DNA of 60,744 bases from Chloroflexota bacterium (GCA_021325635.1 JAJPGV010000034.1:1-60744); one strand, 5' to 3'; shown: positions 1 to 8,853, numbered from the stretch's first letter. Notes: a model not told the origin generated them from the letters alone. Translations and numbers: made by a program.

Positions 1-239
1 CACCGAGATTCCTCCTGCGCTGTTGGTTGTTCGTTCCAACCAAGCAGTATCAGGAGGGTCTCGTCTTTTCTGGCCCCTCCCCGCCTACTAAGGTGTTACA
101 GCACCTTTGGCGCCAGTGGGCCGGGCCGGCGTTCCGGCGGGTCTCCCTATGCTTGGGATATCCCGGATCTTGCTGGCGCCATTCGCCGCTCACTCATTCG
201 CAGTCAAGTGCCGCAAACGTCAGAGATCTGAGCTCGAAG
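1..239. other. Non-coding stretch with two short hairpins
   Basis: No supported gene lies here; reading frames across it are antisense shadows of the MEDS-domain gene. Two perfect inverted repeats are visible. One is TTGGTTG (23-29) with CAACCAA (37-43) around a 7-base loop. The other is AAGGTG (90-95) with CACCTT (102-107) around a 6-base loop. Neither is followed by a T-run on either strand, so I do not call them terminators. Confidence 0.4.
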
Positions 240-881
240 TCAGCCGGCCATCCTACGTTCGCGGTCGATCTTGACGATGCGCATGAAGTACTCCTCGGAG
301 TCCACGTAGTAGGGGTTCCGCTTGATGTACTTGCCGACGACGGCCAGGGGATGGAGCTTGAGCAGCTCGACCACGATCTCACCGGCCAGCTTGGCGTAGT
401 TGTACTGCACCACGATGGCCACGGGGGAGTTCTGGAAGGTGAACACGGCGTCCGCCGCGGCTTCGTACTTGAGCACCTGCGAGGGAGTGGCGGTGCCCTC
501 GGTAACCCAGGACATGTCCAGCGCGCCGCGGGCTGCCGACCAGCCCTCCTTCACCGACTTGGCGATGAAGCTCTGGTGCTGCGAGAGGACGAAGTACGGA
601 TCGAAGCGACGGCCTTGCAGGAACTCCTCGCGCCGGTCGATAAAAACCAGCTGGCCCCGGTCGATGGCCGCTTCGACGTCCAGGTCGGCCTGGGTGCATA
701 CGGCCTTGATCTCCTGGATCACGTCCGACGAGCCGGCGTAGAAGCACTTCTCGTTGTTCTGCACGCCGGTCTGGATCAGCGACGCCGCGACGTTCACGAC
801 CTCGGAGGTCTTGTTGTACAGCTGGCAGATGTGGGAGCCCTGCTTGATGTGCTCCGTCTTGCCCTCTATCTGAAGTTCCAC
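240..881 (-). CDS. MEDS-domain (DcmR-like sensory) protein
   Basis: The 213-residue protein matches the MEDS domain, a Rossmann-like sensory module named after methanogen and methylotroph DcmR regulators. The family pattern is visible: an early SHICQLY segment, then a stretch ending in NNEKCFYAG, an acidic pair in FIDRREEFL, and a final FQNSPVAIVVQYN core followed by LLKLHPLAVV near the C-terminus. MEDS proteins are thought to bind small molecules or nucleotide-like ligands and are often fused to helix-turn-helix or kinase domains. Here the domain stands alone, with no DNA-binding segment, so it probably works through a partner protein. It lies downstream of sucCD on the same strand, separated by 160 bases with a weak hairpin, so cotranscription is doubtful. 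The family call is fairly sure; the ligand and role are unknown. Confidence 0.75.
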   Translation of the reverse strand: MELQIEGKTEHIKQGSHICQLYNKTSEVVNVAASLIQTGVQNNEKCFYAGSSDVIQEIKAVCTQADLDVEAAIDRGQLVFIDRREEFLQGRRFDPYFVLSQHQSFIAKSVKEGWSAARGALDMSWVTEGTATPSQVLKYEAAADAVFTFQNSPVAIVVQYNYAKLAGEIVVELLKLHPLAVVGKYIKRNPYYVDSEEYFMRIVKIDRERRMAG

Positions 882-974
882 CCACTACTCCGGAGCATCT
901 GCGGGAAAGGATCGTAGATGAGAGCTCGGGGCAAAGTCAATCTCGGAGCTCATGCATGTACTTTACAATCGAAA

Positions 975-992
975 GCAGCTTTTCAGCGCTGC
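975..992 (-). terminator. Weak hairpin after sucCD
   Basis: Read on the minus strand, GCAGC pairs with GCTGC around an 8-base loop and is followed by TTTCGATT. It lies about 50 bases past the sucD stop. The short stem and interrupted T-run make this a weak candidate only. Confidence 0.25.
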
Positions 993-1041
993 AGCAATTC
1001 TCATGCCGCCTGGCAGCTCGTGAACCGGGCAGGCGCTTCGA

Positions 1042-1911
1042 TCACGATGCGAGCTGCCGCCTGACCAGGGGAACGATGTCCTCCAGCGTTCCGGCAACCG
1101 GCACTCCAGCCTTCTCCAGCGCTGCGATCTTGCCGGCAGCGGTGCCGCTGGAGCCGGAAATGATGGCTCCAGCATGTCCCATGCGCTTGCCCGGAGGGGC
1201 ATTGCGGCCGGAGATGAAGCCGACGACTTTCATGCCGCTGCCCTGCAGGAACTCGGCCGCGGCCTCTTCGTCCGAGCCGCCGATCTCGCCGATCATCACG
1301 GTCACTTTGGTGTCCGGATCTTTGGCGAACAGCTGCAGCGCGTCGATGTGCTTCGTGCCGATGATTGGATCGCCGCCGATACCGATGCAGGTCGTCTGGC
1401 CGAGGCCCGCCCGGGTGAGCGCATCCACGACCTCATACGTTAGCGTGCCCGATCGCGAGATGAGGCCCACGTTGCCGGTGCTGAACAGCATGTTGGGCAT
1501 GATGCCGATTTTGCACTGGCCGGCGGTAGTGATGCCGGGACAGTTGGGGCCGATGAGGCGGGTGCCCGAGCCCTTCATGTAGCGGGCCACACGCACCATG
1601 TCCAGGATAGGAATGCCTTCCGTGATGCAGGCGACGAGCGGGACCCCGGCCGCCACTGATTCGAGGATGGCGTCGGCCGCGAATGGCGGCGGCACGAAGA
1701 TAGCCGAAGCGTTTGCTCCCGTCCTGGCAACCGCCTCGGCCACGCTGTCGAACAGCGGCACGCCGTCGTGCTCGCCGCCGCCCTTGCCGGGCGTCACACC
1801 AGCCACGACCTTGGTGCCGTAGGCTCGCATCTGCCCTGCGTGGAATGCGCCTTCACGCCCGGTGATGCCCTGAACGAGGACCTTGGTGCCGCTGTCGACC
1901 AGGATCGCCAT
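1042..1911 (-). CDS. sucD: Succinate-CoA ligase, alpha subunit
   Basis: SucD with SucC interconverts succinyl-CoA and succinate with formation of ATP or GTP in the TCA cycle. The 289-residue length is normal. The CoA-binding N-terminus [18 protein letters not shown] is present. So is the central GPNCPGI segment, and near residue 245 the phospho-histidine loop in GHAGAIISG, which is phosphorylated during catalysis. Its ATG overlaps the sucC stop codon by one base (TGATG), a clear translational coupling. Nothing in the sequence is odd. A CoA-ligase family paralogue such as malate-CoA ligase cannot be fully excluded by eye, but the length and motifs fit SucD best. Confidence 0.95.
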   Translation of the reverse strand: MAILVDSGTKVLVQGITGREGAFHAGQMRAYGTKVVAGVTPGKGGGEHDGVPLFDSVAEAVARTGANASAIFVPPPFAADAILESVAAGVPLVACITEGIPILDMVRVARYMKGSGTRLIGPNCPGITTAGQCKIGIMPNMLFSTGNVGLISRSGTLTYEVVDALTRAGLGQTTCIGIGGDPIIGTKHIDALQLFAKDPDTKVTVMIGEIGGSDEEAAAEFLQGSGMKVVGFISGRNAPPGKRMGHAGAIISGSSGTAAGKIAALEKAGVPVAGTLEDIVPLVRRQLAS

Positions 1912-3050
1912 CAGGCAGCGCTCCGCGCGAGCTCGACCGCTTTGCGCGCCCCGTCCACCGCTGTGGCCGCGGGCAGCAGCTTGGTGCCCTCCAGCAGCTT
2001 CAGGCCTGCTTCCGCTTCGGTGCCGGCCATGCGCACCACGATAGGCACGCGAACGTCGAGTGTCGCCGTCGCTTCGAGCACTCCGCGGGCCACTTCGTCC
2101 CCGCGAGTGATACCGCCAAAGATGTTGATCAGGATGGCCTTGACCTCCTTGTCCAGCAGCACCATGTCGAGCGCGTTGCGCACGACCTCGGCTCGGGCGC
2201 CGCCGCCGATGTCGAGGAAATTGGCCGGTTTGCCACCGGCCTGGTTGACGATGTCGAGCGTGTTCATGACCAGGCCAGCGCCGTTGCCGATGATGCCCAC
2301 GCTGCCGCCGAGGTGCACGTACGTGAGGCCGCGGCGGTGCGCTTCGGCCTCGAGCTCGTCCTCTTCCGACGCGTCTTTGTAGACCTCCAGCTTCTTCTGC
2401 CGGAACAGTGCGTTGTCGTCGATGTCGAACTTGGCGTCAGCCACGATGACTCGTCCGTCGGCGGTTACAACCAGCGGGTTGATCTCAGCGAGCGAGGCAT
2501 CGGTGCTGACGTAGACGTCATAGAGCTTCTTGACGACAGCGGAGATTTCTCGACTCTTACTGCCGTCCAAGCCCGCGCGGCCGATGAATTCCCGCAGCTG
2601 AAAGTCGAGCGGGCCGAAGGCGATATCCACCGGCATGCGCACGATCTTGTCGGGATGGCTAGCCGCGACCTCCTCGATGTCCACCCCGCCCATGGCGCTG
2701 CAGATACCAATGATGTTCTGGCTATCCCGATCGAGGGTGAAGCTCAAGTAATACTCCTTGTCGATTGGCAGCGCCTGCTCGACCAGGACGTACTTCACCA
2801 CGAAGCCCTTCAACGTGCTGCCCAGCATCTGCTGGGCAACGTCTCGGGCGTGCTCTGGACTATCCGCCAGCTTGATACCGCCGGCCTTGCCGCGGCCGCC
2901 CACGTGTACCTGCGCCTTGATCACGACGCGCCCACCAATGCGCCGAGCGGCTTCTTCGACCTGCTGGGGGGTACTGGCGGCTTCCCCCTTCGGAACAGGC
3001 AAACCATAGGAGGCGAAAACCTCTTTTGCCTGATATTCGTACAGCTTCAC
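1911..3050 (-). CDS. sucC: Succinate-CoA ligase, beta subunit
   Basis: This is the ATP-grasp, nucleotide-binding subunit of succinyl-CoA synthetase. The N-terminus reads [19 protein letters not shown], followed by [16 protein letters not shown] (the nucleotide-binding Lys and Gly loop), then [10 protein letters not shown] and [11 protein letters not shown]-type C-terminal CoA-ligase signatures, here [10 protein letters not shown] start it at the GTG at 3050 (379 residues) because the family begins exactly at [10 protein letters not shown]; an ATG at 3101 would add 17 unconserved residues and run into the nadC promoter region. It is cotranscribed with sucD, and nadC lies divergently 45 bases away, so both promoters must sit in a very short interval. 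Confidence 0.93.
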   Translation of the reverse strand: MKLYEYQAKEVFASYGLPVPKGEAASTPQQVEEAARRIGGRVVIKAQVHVGGRGKAGGIKLADSPEHARDVAQQMLGSTLKGFVVKYVLVEQALPIDKEYYLSFTLDRDSQNIIGICSAMGGVDIEEVAASHPDKIVRMPVDIAFGPLDFQLREFIGRAGLDGSKSREISAVVKKLYDVYVSTDASLAEINPLVVTADGRVIVADAKFDIDDNALFRQKKLEVYKDASEEDELEAEAHRRGLTYVHLGGSVGIIGNGAGLVMNTLDIVNQAGGKPANFLDIGGGARAEVVRNALDMVLLDKEVKAILINIFGGITRGDEVARGVLEATATLDVRVPIVVRMAGTEAEAGLKLLEGTKLLPAATAVDGARKAVELARSAA

Positions 3051-3069
3051 GCAGCCCAGTATACGGGCA

Positions 3070-3083
3070 GGCACGGCTGTGCC
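3070..3083. promoter_or_regulatory. Inverted repeat between sucC and nadC, possible NiaR site
   Basis: GGCAC (3070-3074) and GTGCC (3079-3083) form a perfect 5-base inverted repeat 11 bases before the nadC ATG, in the 44-base gap between the divergent sucC and nadC starts. NiaR repressors bind palindromes at NAD genes, and niaR closes this operon, so an operator here is reasonable. That is inference: no consensus for this lineage is known to me. Confidence 0.3.
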
Positions 3084-3094
3084 AGCAGCCGAAT

Positions 3095-4006
3095 ATGACA
3101 AGACAGCAGGCTATACTGCTGCTGTTGACCACCCCTGAACGAACCGCCGCCGTGGGCGGCGAGCGGCTGGCGCCTGCGTTGAACGTGCTCACGGCGCGCG
3201 ACGCTGTGCGTCGAGCCCTCGCCGAGGATATGGGAACCGGCGATCTGACGACCGCGCTCACCGTGCCTCCCGACCACCGCGCCCGCGCGGAGATGCGCTC
3301 AAAGGCAACGGGGATCGTGGCCGGCTTGGGCGTGGCCGAGCTCGCTTTTCGCGAGCTCGATCCGAACCTGATCTGGACGCCCCAGGTGGCTGATGGCCAG
3401 CAGGTCAAACCGGGTCAGACGATTGTCGGCCTGGAGGGCCTGGCCTGCGCCATCCTCAGCGCCGAACGCACGGCGTTGAACTTCCTGCAGCGTATGTCCG
3501 GAACCGCCACGGCCACCCACGAGCTGGTGACGCTGGCCCGTGGGGTGACCGTCCTCGACACCCGCAAGACCGCGCCGGGCCTTCGCGCCCTGGACAAATA
3601 CGCGGTGGCTGTGGGCGGAGCCCGGAACCATCGCTTTGGGCTGTTCGACGGCGTGTTGATCAAAGAGAACCACATTCGCGCCGCGGGCGGCATCGCCGCG
3701 GCCGTGGTCCGCTGCCGGCAGGGGGTTCCGCTGCTGACCCAGATCGAGGTCGAGGTGACCAATTTCGACGAGCTGCGTCAGGCGCTCGAAGCGGGCGCAG
3801 ACGTCATCCTGCTGGACAACATGTCGCCCGCTGAGATGGGCCAGGCCGCGACGATCGCAGCCGGCCGGGCAAAGCTGGAGGCCTCGGGCGGCATTACCCG
3901 CGAGAACCTGGCAGAGGTGGCCGCCAGCGGTGTCGACTTCATTTCGTCCGGGGCGATCACGCACTCGGTCAAAGCGCTTGACATAAGCTTGCTGATCGAG
4001 CTGTGA
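3095..4006 (+). CDS. nadC: Nicotinate-nucleotide diphosphorylase (carboxylating)
   Basis: NadC converts quinolinate and PRPP to nicotinate mononucleotide, CO2 and pyrophosphate in de novo NAD synthesis. Family motifs are clear: EDMGTGDLTT near the start, ALNFLQRMSGTAT, then DTRKTAPGLRALDKYAV and GGARNHRFGL (substrate-binding Arg, Lys and His), IKENHI, and the closing EASGGITRENL and DFISSGAIT phosphate loop. I start at the ATG at 3095, giving 303 residues; the in-frame extension back to 3026 would overlap the sucC start region. A GTG at 3150 is a possible later start, since the first 20 residues are not conserved. It heads a nadC-nadA-niaR operon, and its TGA overlaps the nadA GTG. Confidence 0.93.
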   Translation: MTRQQAILLLLTTPERTAAVGGERLAPALNVLTARDAVRRALAEDMGTGDLTTALTVPPDHRARAEMRSKATGIVAGLGVAELAFRELDPNLIWTPQVADGQQVKPGQTIVGLEGLACAILSAERTALNFLQRMSGTATATHELVTLARGVTVLDTRKTAPGLRALDKYAVAVGGARNHRFGLFDGVLIKENHIRAAGGIAAAVVRCRQGVPLLTQIEVEVTNFDELRQALEAGADVILLDNMSPAEMGQAATIAAGRAKLEASGGITRENLAEVAASGVDFISSGAITHSVKALDISLLIEL

Positions 4007-4950
4007 ACGCCAATACCGTCGACCTTATCGCCGAGATCGGCGAGCTGCGCCGATCGCGCGAAGCGGTCATCTTGGCTCACAATTACCAGATTCCCGAGAT
4101 CCAGGACCTGGCGGATTTCACGGGCGATTCGCTGGCGCTGTCGCGGCAGGCAGCCCGAACCGACAAGCCGGTCATCGTCTTCTGCGGTGTGCATTTCATG
4201 GCCGAAACGGCCTCGGTGCTCTGCCCGGACAAGCAGGTGCTGCTGCCCGATCTCGGCGCGGGCTGCTCCCTGGCCGAAAGCATCAGTCCGCAGCAGCTTC
4301 GCAAGTGGAAGGCGCAGTTCCCGGGCGCCGTGGTTGTGTCCTATGTCAACACCAGTGCCGAAATCAAAGCTGAAAGCGACTACTGCTGCACGTCGAGCAA
4401 TGCTATCCAGGTCGTGCAAGCCATTCCGCCGGAGCGTGAGATCCTGTTCCTGCCGGACATGTTCCTGGGGGCACACGTCGAGCGCATGACCGGACGCAAG
4501 ATGCACGTGTGGATGGGTGAGTGCCACGTGCACGCGGGCATCGATCCGGAGCGCCTGGATCTGCTGGCGCAGCACCATCCGCACGCCGAAGCGCTCATTC
4601 ACCCGGAATGCGGCTGTACCACGCCGGCGCTCTATCTGGCCGGCGAAGGAAGGCTGTCGGTGCCCATCAAGGTCCTGTCCACGGAGGGCATGGTGCGCTA
4701 TGCCGCGGAATCAGACACGCAGGATTTCCTGGTGGCCACCGAGGTGGGAATCTTGCATCGTATGCGGCAAGAAGCGCCGAACAAGCGCTTTCACGCGGTG
4801 AACCCACGGGCTTCGTGCCGTTTCATGAAGCGCATCACGCTGGACAAGGTCCGAGACGCGCTGCTGCGCATGCAGTTCGAAGTGAAGGTGCCCGAAGACG
4901 TAGCCGAGCGGGCGCGGCTGCCAATCGAGCGGATGACGGCTATCGGGTAA
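4003..4950 (+). CDS. nadA: Quinolinate synthase
   Basis: NadA condenses iminoaspartate with dihydroxyacetone phosphate to quinolinate using a [4Fe-4S] cluster. The 315-residue protein has ILAHNYQIPEIQDLADFTGDSL at its N-terminus, PDLGAGCSLAE (first cluster Cys, residue 88), SYVNTSAEIKAESDYCCTS, HPECGC (second ligand) and PRASCRFMKRITL (third ligand). The start GTG at 4003 overlaps the nadC stop as GTGA, so the two are translationally coupled. NadB (aspartate oxidase), the usual source of iminoaspartate, is not next to it; either nadB lies elsewhere or aspartate dehydrogenase does this step. No missing residue is seen. Confidence 0.95.
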   Translation: MNANTVDLIAEIGELRRSREAVILAHNYQIPEIQDLADFTGDSLALSRQAARTDKPVIVFCGVHFMAETASVLCPDKQVLLPDLGAGCSLAESISPQQLRKWKAQFPGAVVVSYVNTSAEIKAESDYCCTSSNAIQVVQAIPPEREILFLPDMFLGAHVERMTGRKMHVWMGECHVHAGIDPERLDLLAQHHPHAEALIHPECGCTTPALYLAGEGRLSVPIKVLSTEGMVRYAAESDTQDFLVATEVGILHRMRQEAPNKRFHAVNPRASCRFMKRITLDKVRDALLRMQFEVKVPEDVAERARLPIERMTAIG

Positions 4951-4954
4951 CGCC

Positions 4955-5464
4955 GTGGCAGGCGAGCAGCGCCGTCAGCGGCTGCTGGATGTGCTTGGCC
5001 AGGCCGGCGGTCCGGTGAGCGGCCACGAGCTGGCCGAGCTCCTCCACGTGAGCCGCCAAGTCATTGTCCAGGATTGCGCCCTGCTGCGTGCCGCGGGCTG
5101 CGCGATCGTTGCTACGCCCCGCGGCTACATGCTGCCGGCCGGCTCGGGCAGCATTCGGGCCGTTATTCCCAGTCGCCACGACCGTGAGCACACCGCGGAC
5201 GAGCTCAACATCATGGTCGACCATGGCTTGAAGGTGCTGGACGTGACGGTCGAGCATTCGTTGTACGGTGAGCTTCGCGGGGTCTTGATGATGACCTCGC
5301 GCGAGGACGTGCGTGAGTTCCAGGAACGGCTCGAGGCCGGCGACGTATCGCTCCTGTCCGAGCTGAGCGGCGGCGTGCACCTGCACACGGTGGAGGCTCC
5401 CAGCCAGGATCGCCTCGATCGGGCCAGGGCGGCGCTGCGCGCCCGCGGCTACCTGATCGAATAG
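4955..5464 (+). CDS. niaR: Transcriptional repressor NiaR of NAD genes
   Basis: A 169-residue regulator with an N-terminal winged helix (HELAELLHVSRQVIVQDCALL, an HTH_11 type with its recognition helix near residues 33-48) and a C-terminal 3H domain. The histidines that define the 3H domain are visible at H79 in REHTADEL, H101 in VEHSLYG, and H142/H144 in GGVHLHT; in the Thermotoga homologue such residues bind a metal. NiaR senses nicotinic acid and represses NAD synthesis or salvage genes. The GTG start follows the nadA stop after 4 bases, so it is the last gene of the nad operon and probably regulates it. Confidence 0.9.
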   Translation: MAGEQRRQRLLDVLGQAGGPVSGHELAELLHVSRQVIVQDCALLRAAGCAIVATPRGYMLPAGSGSIRAVIPSRHDREHTADELNIMVDHGLKVLDVTVEHSLYGELRGVLMMTSREDVREFQERLEAGDVSLLSELSGGVHLHTVEAPSQDRLDRARAALRARGYLIE

Positions 5465-5470
5465 CGCTCG

Positions 5471-6739
5471 CTACTCCAGCTTGCCCTCGCCGGCGAGCAG
5501 ATCGAGCACGAGAGATGACCAGCTGAAGTCCGGAGCGCCGTAACCTTCGGCTGTCAGTGGGTTGAAGAACTCGTACTGGCCTCCTCGCAGCAGCATATCG
5601 AAGGTACGGTTGGCGATCTCACTGGCGATCAGGCTGTGTCCATGAGCGCGCAGGCCCCAGTAGAGGTACCAGTTGACGTTGACCCAGGAGGGCCCTCGCC
5701 AGACGCATCGGGTGCGGAATTCTGGGTCGAAGGCCGGCTCGTGAATGGCCACGCTGGGAATTGGGAACGGCGTCCAGAATTCAGCGGGATTGGTCAAATG
5801 CTCGTTTATCAGCCGGTTTGCTACCGGCTCATCGAGATCGTCGAGGATCAGCGGAAAGAGGCTGGTGACGGTCAGCACGCGTAGCTGCTGCTCCTCCCGC
5901 CCGCACAGGTCCCAGAACACGCCTCGTTCCTCGTCCCAGCACTTCGCCATCAACGCCTGCACGACGGCGGACGAACGGCGCTCGAGTCGATCCGAATCCG
6001 AGTCGGGGAGGCCAACCAGGGCAATCAAACGCGAGAGGCAGCGCAATCCGTCGGCGTAGATGGCATTGAACATGACGTCCTCGACTTCGAAGACGTTGAG
6101 CGCGGCCTCAGCGCTCCTGTCACGGGCTTCGAACAGCTGCCGCATGGCGGCGGCCAGCGGCTCGACGAGCGATCCACTTCCCGGCGTGAGCCCGAGCGGG
6201 CCATCGTATTTGGGGCTTGCGTCCAGGCCGGATTCGTCCGGCTGCACGACAGCCAAGAGCGAATCACGGTCGCCGTCTCGATGGGCTGCCAACCATTCGA
6301 ACAGTGCCTGGATAGGCGGTAGGACTTCGCCAACGAACTGGTCGTCGTGCGTGGCGGCGTAGATGCGCTCGACGGCCCGCGCCAGAACCGGCGGCTGAGT
6401 GATGCCGCTGATGTAGGGGTTGGACAGCGCCAGGTTGTAGCCGGCCAGCACCCCCTTGAAGCGCGAACGCTCCCACAACACCATGTGCGGTATGAACCCA
6501 TCGGGCTGAGCCGCTTGCAGCAGGCAGCGGATCTCCTGCTTAGCCAGCTCCACGTCGAGGTGCAGCAGGGCAATGGCGTGGAAGGCGCTGTCCCACAGCC
6601 ACTGGAAGGGATAGCGAAGCGCCGACGGACAAACGAAATCGAACTGCCGTCCGTCCCAATCCGATGACCCGCTCCGGCGGTTGGCCACCAAAACCCGTCG
6701 TGCGTTCGCGGCCAGCCGCCCGAAATCAGGCTCGGACAC
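5471..6739 (-). CDS. GH63-like glycosidase (mannosylglycerate hydrolase-like)
   Basis: A 422-residue soluble protein of the six-hairpin glycosidase class. It shows PFQWLWDSAFHAIAL (residues 44-58), QPDGFIPHM, then QPDESGLDASPKYDG with a likely catalytic Asp at 173, WRGPSWVNVNWYLYWGL, and a late EFFNPLTAEGYGAPDFSW that would carry the second carboxylate. This pattern is shared by mannosylglycerate/glucosylglycerate hydrolases and GH63 glucosidases, which act on compatible solutes or short glucosides; the substrate cannot be read from sequence. No signal peptide is visible. It starts with GTG 26 bases below a membrane protein gene and so may close the ECF sigma operon. It converges with niaR, with only 6 bases between their stops. 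Confidence 0.75.
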   Translation of the reverse strand: MSEPDFGRLAANARRVLVANRRSGSSDWDGRQFDFVCPSALRYPFQWLWDSAFHAIALLHLDVELAKQEIRCLLQAAQPDGFIPHMVLWERSRFKGVLAGYNLALSNPYISGITQPPVLARAVERIYAATHDDQFVGEVLPPIQALFEWLAAHRDGDRDSLLAVVQPDESGLDASPKYDGPLGLTPGSGSLVEPLAAAMRQLFEARDRSAEAALNVFEVEDVMFNAIYADGLRCLSRLIALVGLPDSDSDRLERRSSAVVQALMAKCWDEERGVFWDLCGREEQQLRVLTVTSLFPLILDDLDEPVANRLINEHLTNPAEFWTPFPIPSVAIHEPAFDPEFRTRCVWRGPSWVNVNWYLYWGLRAHGHSLIASEIANRTFDMLLRGGQYEFFNPLTAEGYGAPDFSWSSLVLDLLAGEGKLE

Positions 6740-6765
6740 GGCAGCTGTGGCCGAAGGTCAGGGCT

Positions 6766-7584
6766 TCAGCGAGCGCGGCGCAACTGCACGATCTTGGGGT
6801 CCGACAGCTCCGGCTCGGGAGGAGGCTCCTCCAGCGCCTCCAGAGACCAGCGCTGTCGCGATCCGAAACGGGTTTGGAGGAGCGCGCCGAAGCCCATGGC
6901 GGCTACCGTCCCGCCCAGAATCCAGCCGAGATAGGGCAGCATGGTGGTCACGAACAGCAGCCACAGCCCGAGGAGCGCTTCGACCAGCGGAGGCAGCGCC
7001 ACCCTCGCACGCAGGGACAGCAGGCGGCCTAACGTGAAGGAGACGCTTACGACTCCCAGCATGGTGACAAGCCAGACCCCGCTGACCAGCAGGGGAATGA
7101 GCGGCATGATCGCCACTGTGAGCCACGATAGCCGCAACACTACGTAGGCCACCACATAAGCGCTGATGCCAATGAGGGCATTGAGGACGTGGTTCCCCAG
7201 AGGCTCCTCACGAAGCAGCCCCGACACGTAGCGAATGCGTCGCGGGAAGAAGAACAGCATCATACTGCCCACCGTGGCCAGCACAGAGAACGATGCCAGT
7301 GACCACCAGATGCCGCTGAAACCCTGGCGGTGAATCCCAAATGGCCGCAGCCATGCGCCGAAATAACGCGAGGCGTCAAGGTTGCCACGCACACCCTGGG
7401 GAGGGCCGGCGCTGTCCGGCACAGGTTCGCCGTTGACGATAGCTTCAAGCGTCCGGATGCTGCTGGTCGTCATGACAGCGAAGCCATCGATGCCTGCGCG
7501 GGGCAGCACGAGGCTGTCAATGCTGAGAATGATCCCGCTGTAGAGGGCGATGATGAGCCCAATGATGGCCAGTCGAGGTCTCAT
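6766..7584 (-). CDS. Multi-pass membrane protein in the ECF sigma operon
   Basis: A 272-residue protein with about six hydrophobic helices: one at residues 5-27, then several between residues 85 and 235, including the runs WWSLASFSVLATVGSMMLFFF and LGLWLLFVTTMLPYLGW. The C-terminal 35 residues are charged and proline-rich, probably cytoplasmic. I recognise no named family. It starts with ATG six bases after the anti-sigma stop and is almost surely cotranscribed with the sigma and anti-sigma genes. Residues between the first two helices (about 28-85) probably form an external loop. A role in sensing or transducing an envelope signal is a guess from position only. Confidence 0.6.
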   Translation of the reverse strand: MRPRLAIIGLIIALYSGIILSIDSLVLPRAGIDGFAVMTTSSIRTLEAIVNGEPVPDSAGPPQGVRGNLDASRYFGAWLRPFGIHRQGFSGIWWSLASFSVLATVGSMMLFFFPRRIRYVSGLLREEPLGNHVLNALIGISAYVVAYVVLRLSWLTVAIMPLIPLLVSGVWLVTMLGVVSVSFTLGRLLSLRARVALPPLVEALLGLWLLFVTTMLPYLGWILGGTVAAMGFGALLQTRFGSRQRWSLEALEEPPPEPELSDPKIVQLRRAR

Positions 7585-7590
7585 GGGCTG

Positions 7591-8121
7591 TTAGCGGCGG
7601 CGGCGCTGGCGCGGTTCGACGGGCAGGCGGTAGTCGGACTTGGGTGGTTGGTGCAAGGCCATGATGGTGAAGATCAAGCCCAGGCCCAGAAGCGCCGTCA
7701 GCGCCAGCCCGCCGACCACTCCGTCGAACATCTGGAATGGCGAGCCCAGGAGAAGGTCCATCAGCCCGGAGGACTCCGATCCCGTGTCGAAGATTGGCTG
7801 GTCGGTGAGCGCGATCATGGCGCAGCCGGCGAGAAGCACGAGACAGCCGATAGCTGCTTGAAGCAGCAGCGATCGGCGTGCAGGGACAACGGTGATGCGC
7901 CGCCGGGCGGACACCGCCTCGGCCATGTCGGAGGCGAAGGTGGGCGGCAGGTCCACCTCGTTGAGGGACTCCAGGCCATGAACCAGCTCGCGAAAGCGCT
8001 CGATCTCCAGCCGGCAGCGGCTGCACTGCTCGAGGTGCTGCGCCAGCGCTTCGCGGCCCGGTGAGGTCAGGCGACCTTCCAGGTACAGCTGGAGCTCTTC
8101 CGGGTATGGGTGTTGGGTCAT
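7591..8121 (-). CDS. Zinc-binding anti-sigma factor, membrane anchored
   Basis: A 176-residue protein whose N-terminus carries the ZAS motif HLEQCSRC (H29, C33, C36), the zinc-coordinating element of anti-sigma factors that clamp ECF sigma factors. Two hydrophobic helices follow, around residues 86-104 and 133-155, with a short Arg-rich tail. Its ATG overlaps the sigma stop codon as ATGA, the classic arrangement for an anti-sigma gene. It should hold the neighbouring sigma factor at the membrane until a signal releases it. Two membrane helices rather than one is somewhat unusual and leaves only a small external loop as sensor. Confidence 0.85.
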   Translation of the reverse strand: MTQHPYPEELQLYLEGRLTSPGREALAQHLEQCSRCRLEIERFRELVHGLESLNEVDLPPTFASDMAEAVSARRRITVVPARRSLLLQAAIGCLVLLAGCAMIALTDQPIFDTGSESSGLMDLLLGSPFQMFDGVVGGLALTALLGLGLIFTIMALHQPPKSDYRLPVEPRQRRRR

Positions 8122-8741
8122 ATGGCCAGCTCGTACAGGCGCCGGCGCAGCATTTCACGGGCTCGGAAGAGGTGGGTGCGCACAGTGTTCAGAGGCAGAT
8201 CCAGAATCGTCGCGATCTCATCGTAACTCTTGTCCTGCAGATGCCGCAGGATGACGACCGCCCGGTACTTGGCCGGCAGCGCCAGGATGGCGGTATGAAT
8301 GCGTTGGCGCTGTTCCTTCTCTTCGTAGATCGATTCGGGCAGCTTGCCCCGATCGGGCACCTGCAGCGCCAGCTCTGGGTCCGCTCCCCCTCGCTTGACG
8401 CGGCTGGACTGCAGGAAGTTGATGCACAGGTTTGTGGCGATGCGGTACAGCCAGGGCGCAAAACGCAGGCTCGTGTTGAAGCTCGGAAGCGCGGCATAGC
8501 AGCGCAGGAACGCTTCCTGAGTCAGGTCGTAAGCTTCGACGTTATCCCCGGTCATGCGATAGGCGAGGCTGTAGATGCGGTTCTGGTAGCGGCGAACCAA
8601 CTCCTCAAACGAGGAGTTTTGGGTGAGCGCGTCGCTAGCCAGGGACTCGTCAGTGAGCTCGGGCTCCGCCTCGTACGGATCATGAGCTTTACAGGTTAGT
8701 ACCGGCTCGATCACTGCTAGTTTCGTCCCTTGGGGGCGCAT
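8118..8741 (-). CDS. ECF-type RNA polymerase sigma factor
   Basis: A sigma-70 family protein with region 2 (FEELVRRYQNRIYSLAYRM, then DLTQEAFLRCY for -10 recognition, then FAPWLYRIATNLCINFLQ) and region 4 (LPAKYRAVVILRHLQD with the helix-turn-helix SYDEIATILDLPLNTVRTHL). No regions 1 or 3 are present. I start it at the ATG at 8741 (207 residues) behind GGGAG. The open frame extends 219 bases further upstream, but that extension is the translated tRNA-Ala gene and is not protein. The gene is followed by its anti-sigma factor and a membrane protein, so it is likely a signal-released ECF sigma. I did not find a convincing autoregulated ECF promoter upstream. Confidence 0.88.
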   Translation of the reverse strand: MRPQGTKLAVIEPVLTCKAHDPYEAEPELTDESLASDALTQNSSFEELVRRYQNRIYSLAYRMTGDNVEAYDLTQEAFLRCYAALPSFNTSLRFAPWLYRIATNLCINFLQSSRVKRGGADPELALQVPDRGKLPESIYEEKEQRQRIHTAILALPAKYRAVVILRHLQDKSYDEIATILDLPLNTVRTHLFRAREMLRRRLYELAI

Positions 8742-8853
8742 TGTACTCCCGAGACGAACTATTGGGAAGTGGAAGGCGACGGCTGGCTTTTTCGCCTGAT
8801 TGGTGACCCGAGTGAAAACGTGGGGGTGGCCGACCGCCGCGCACGTCGTAGGG

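Noticed and set aside
27-917. 296-residue plus-strand open frame over the MEDS gene
   Set aside because: It is antisense to a protein with clear MEDS motifs and its translation has no recognisable domain.
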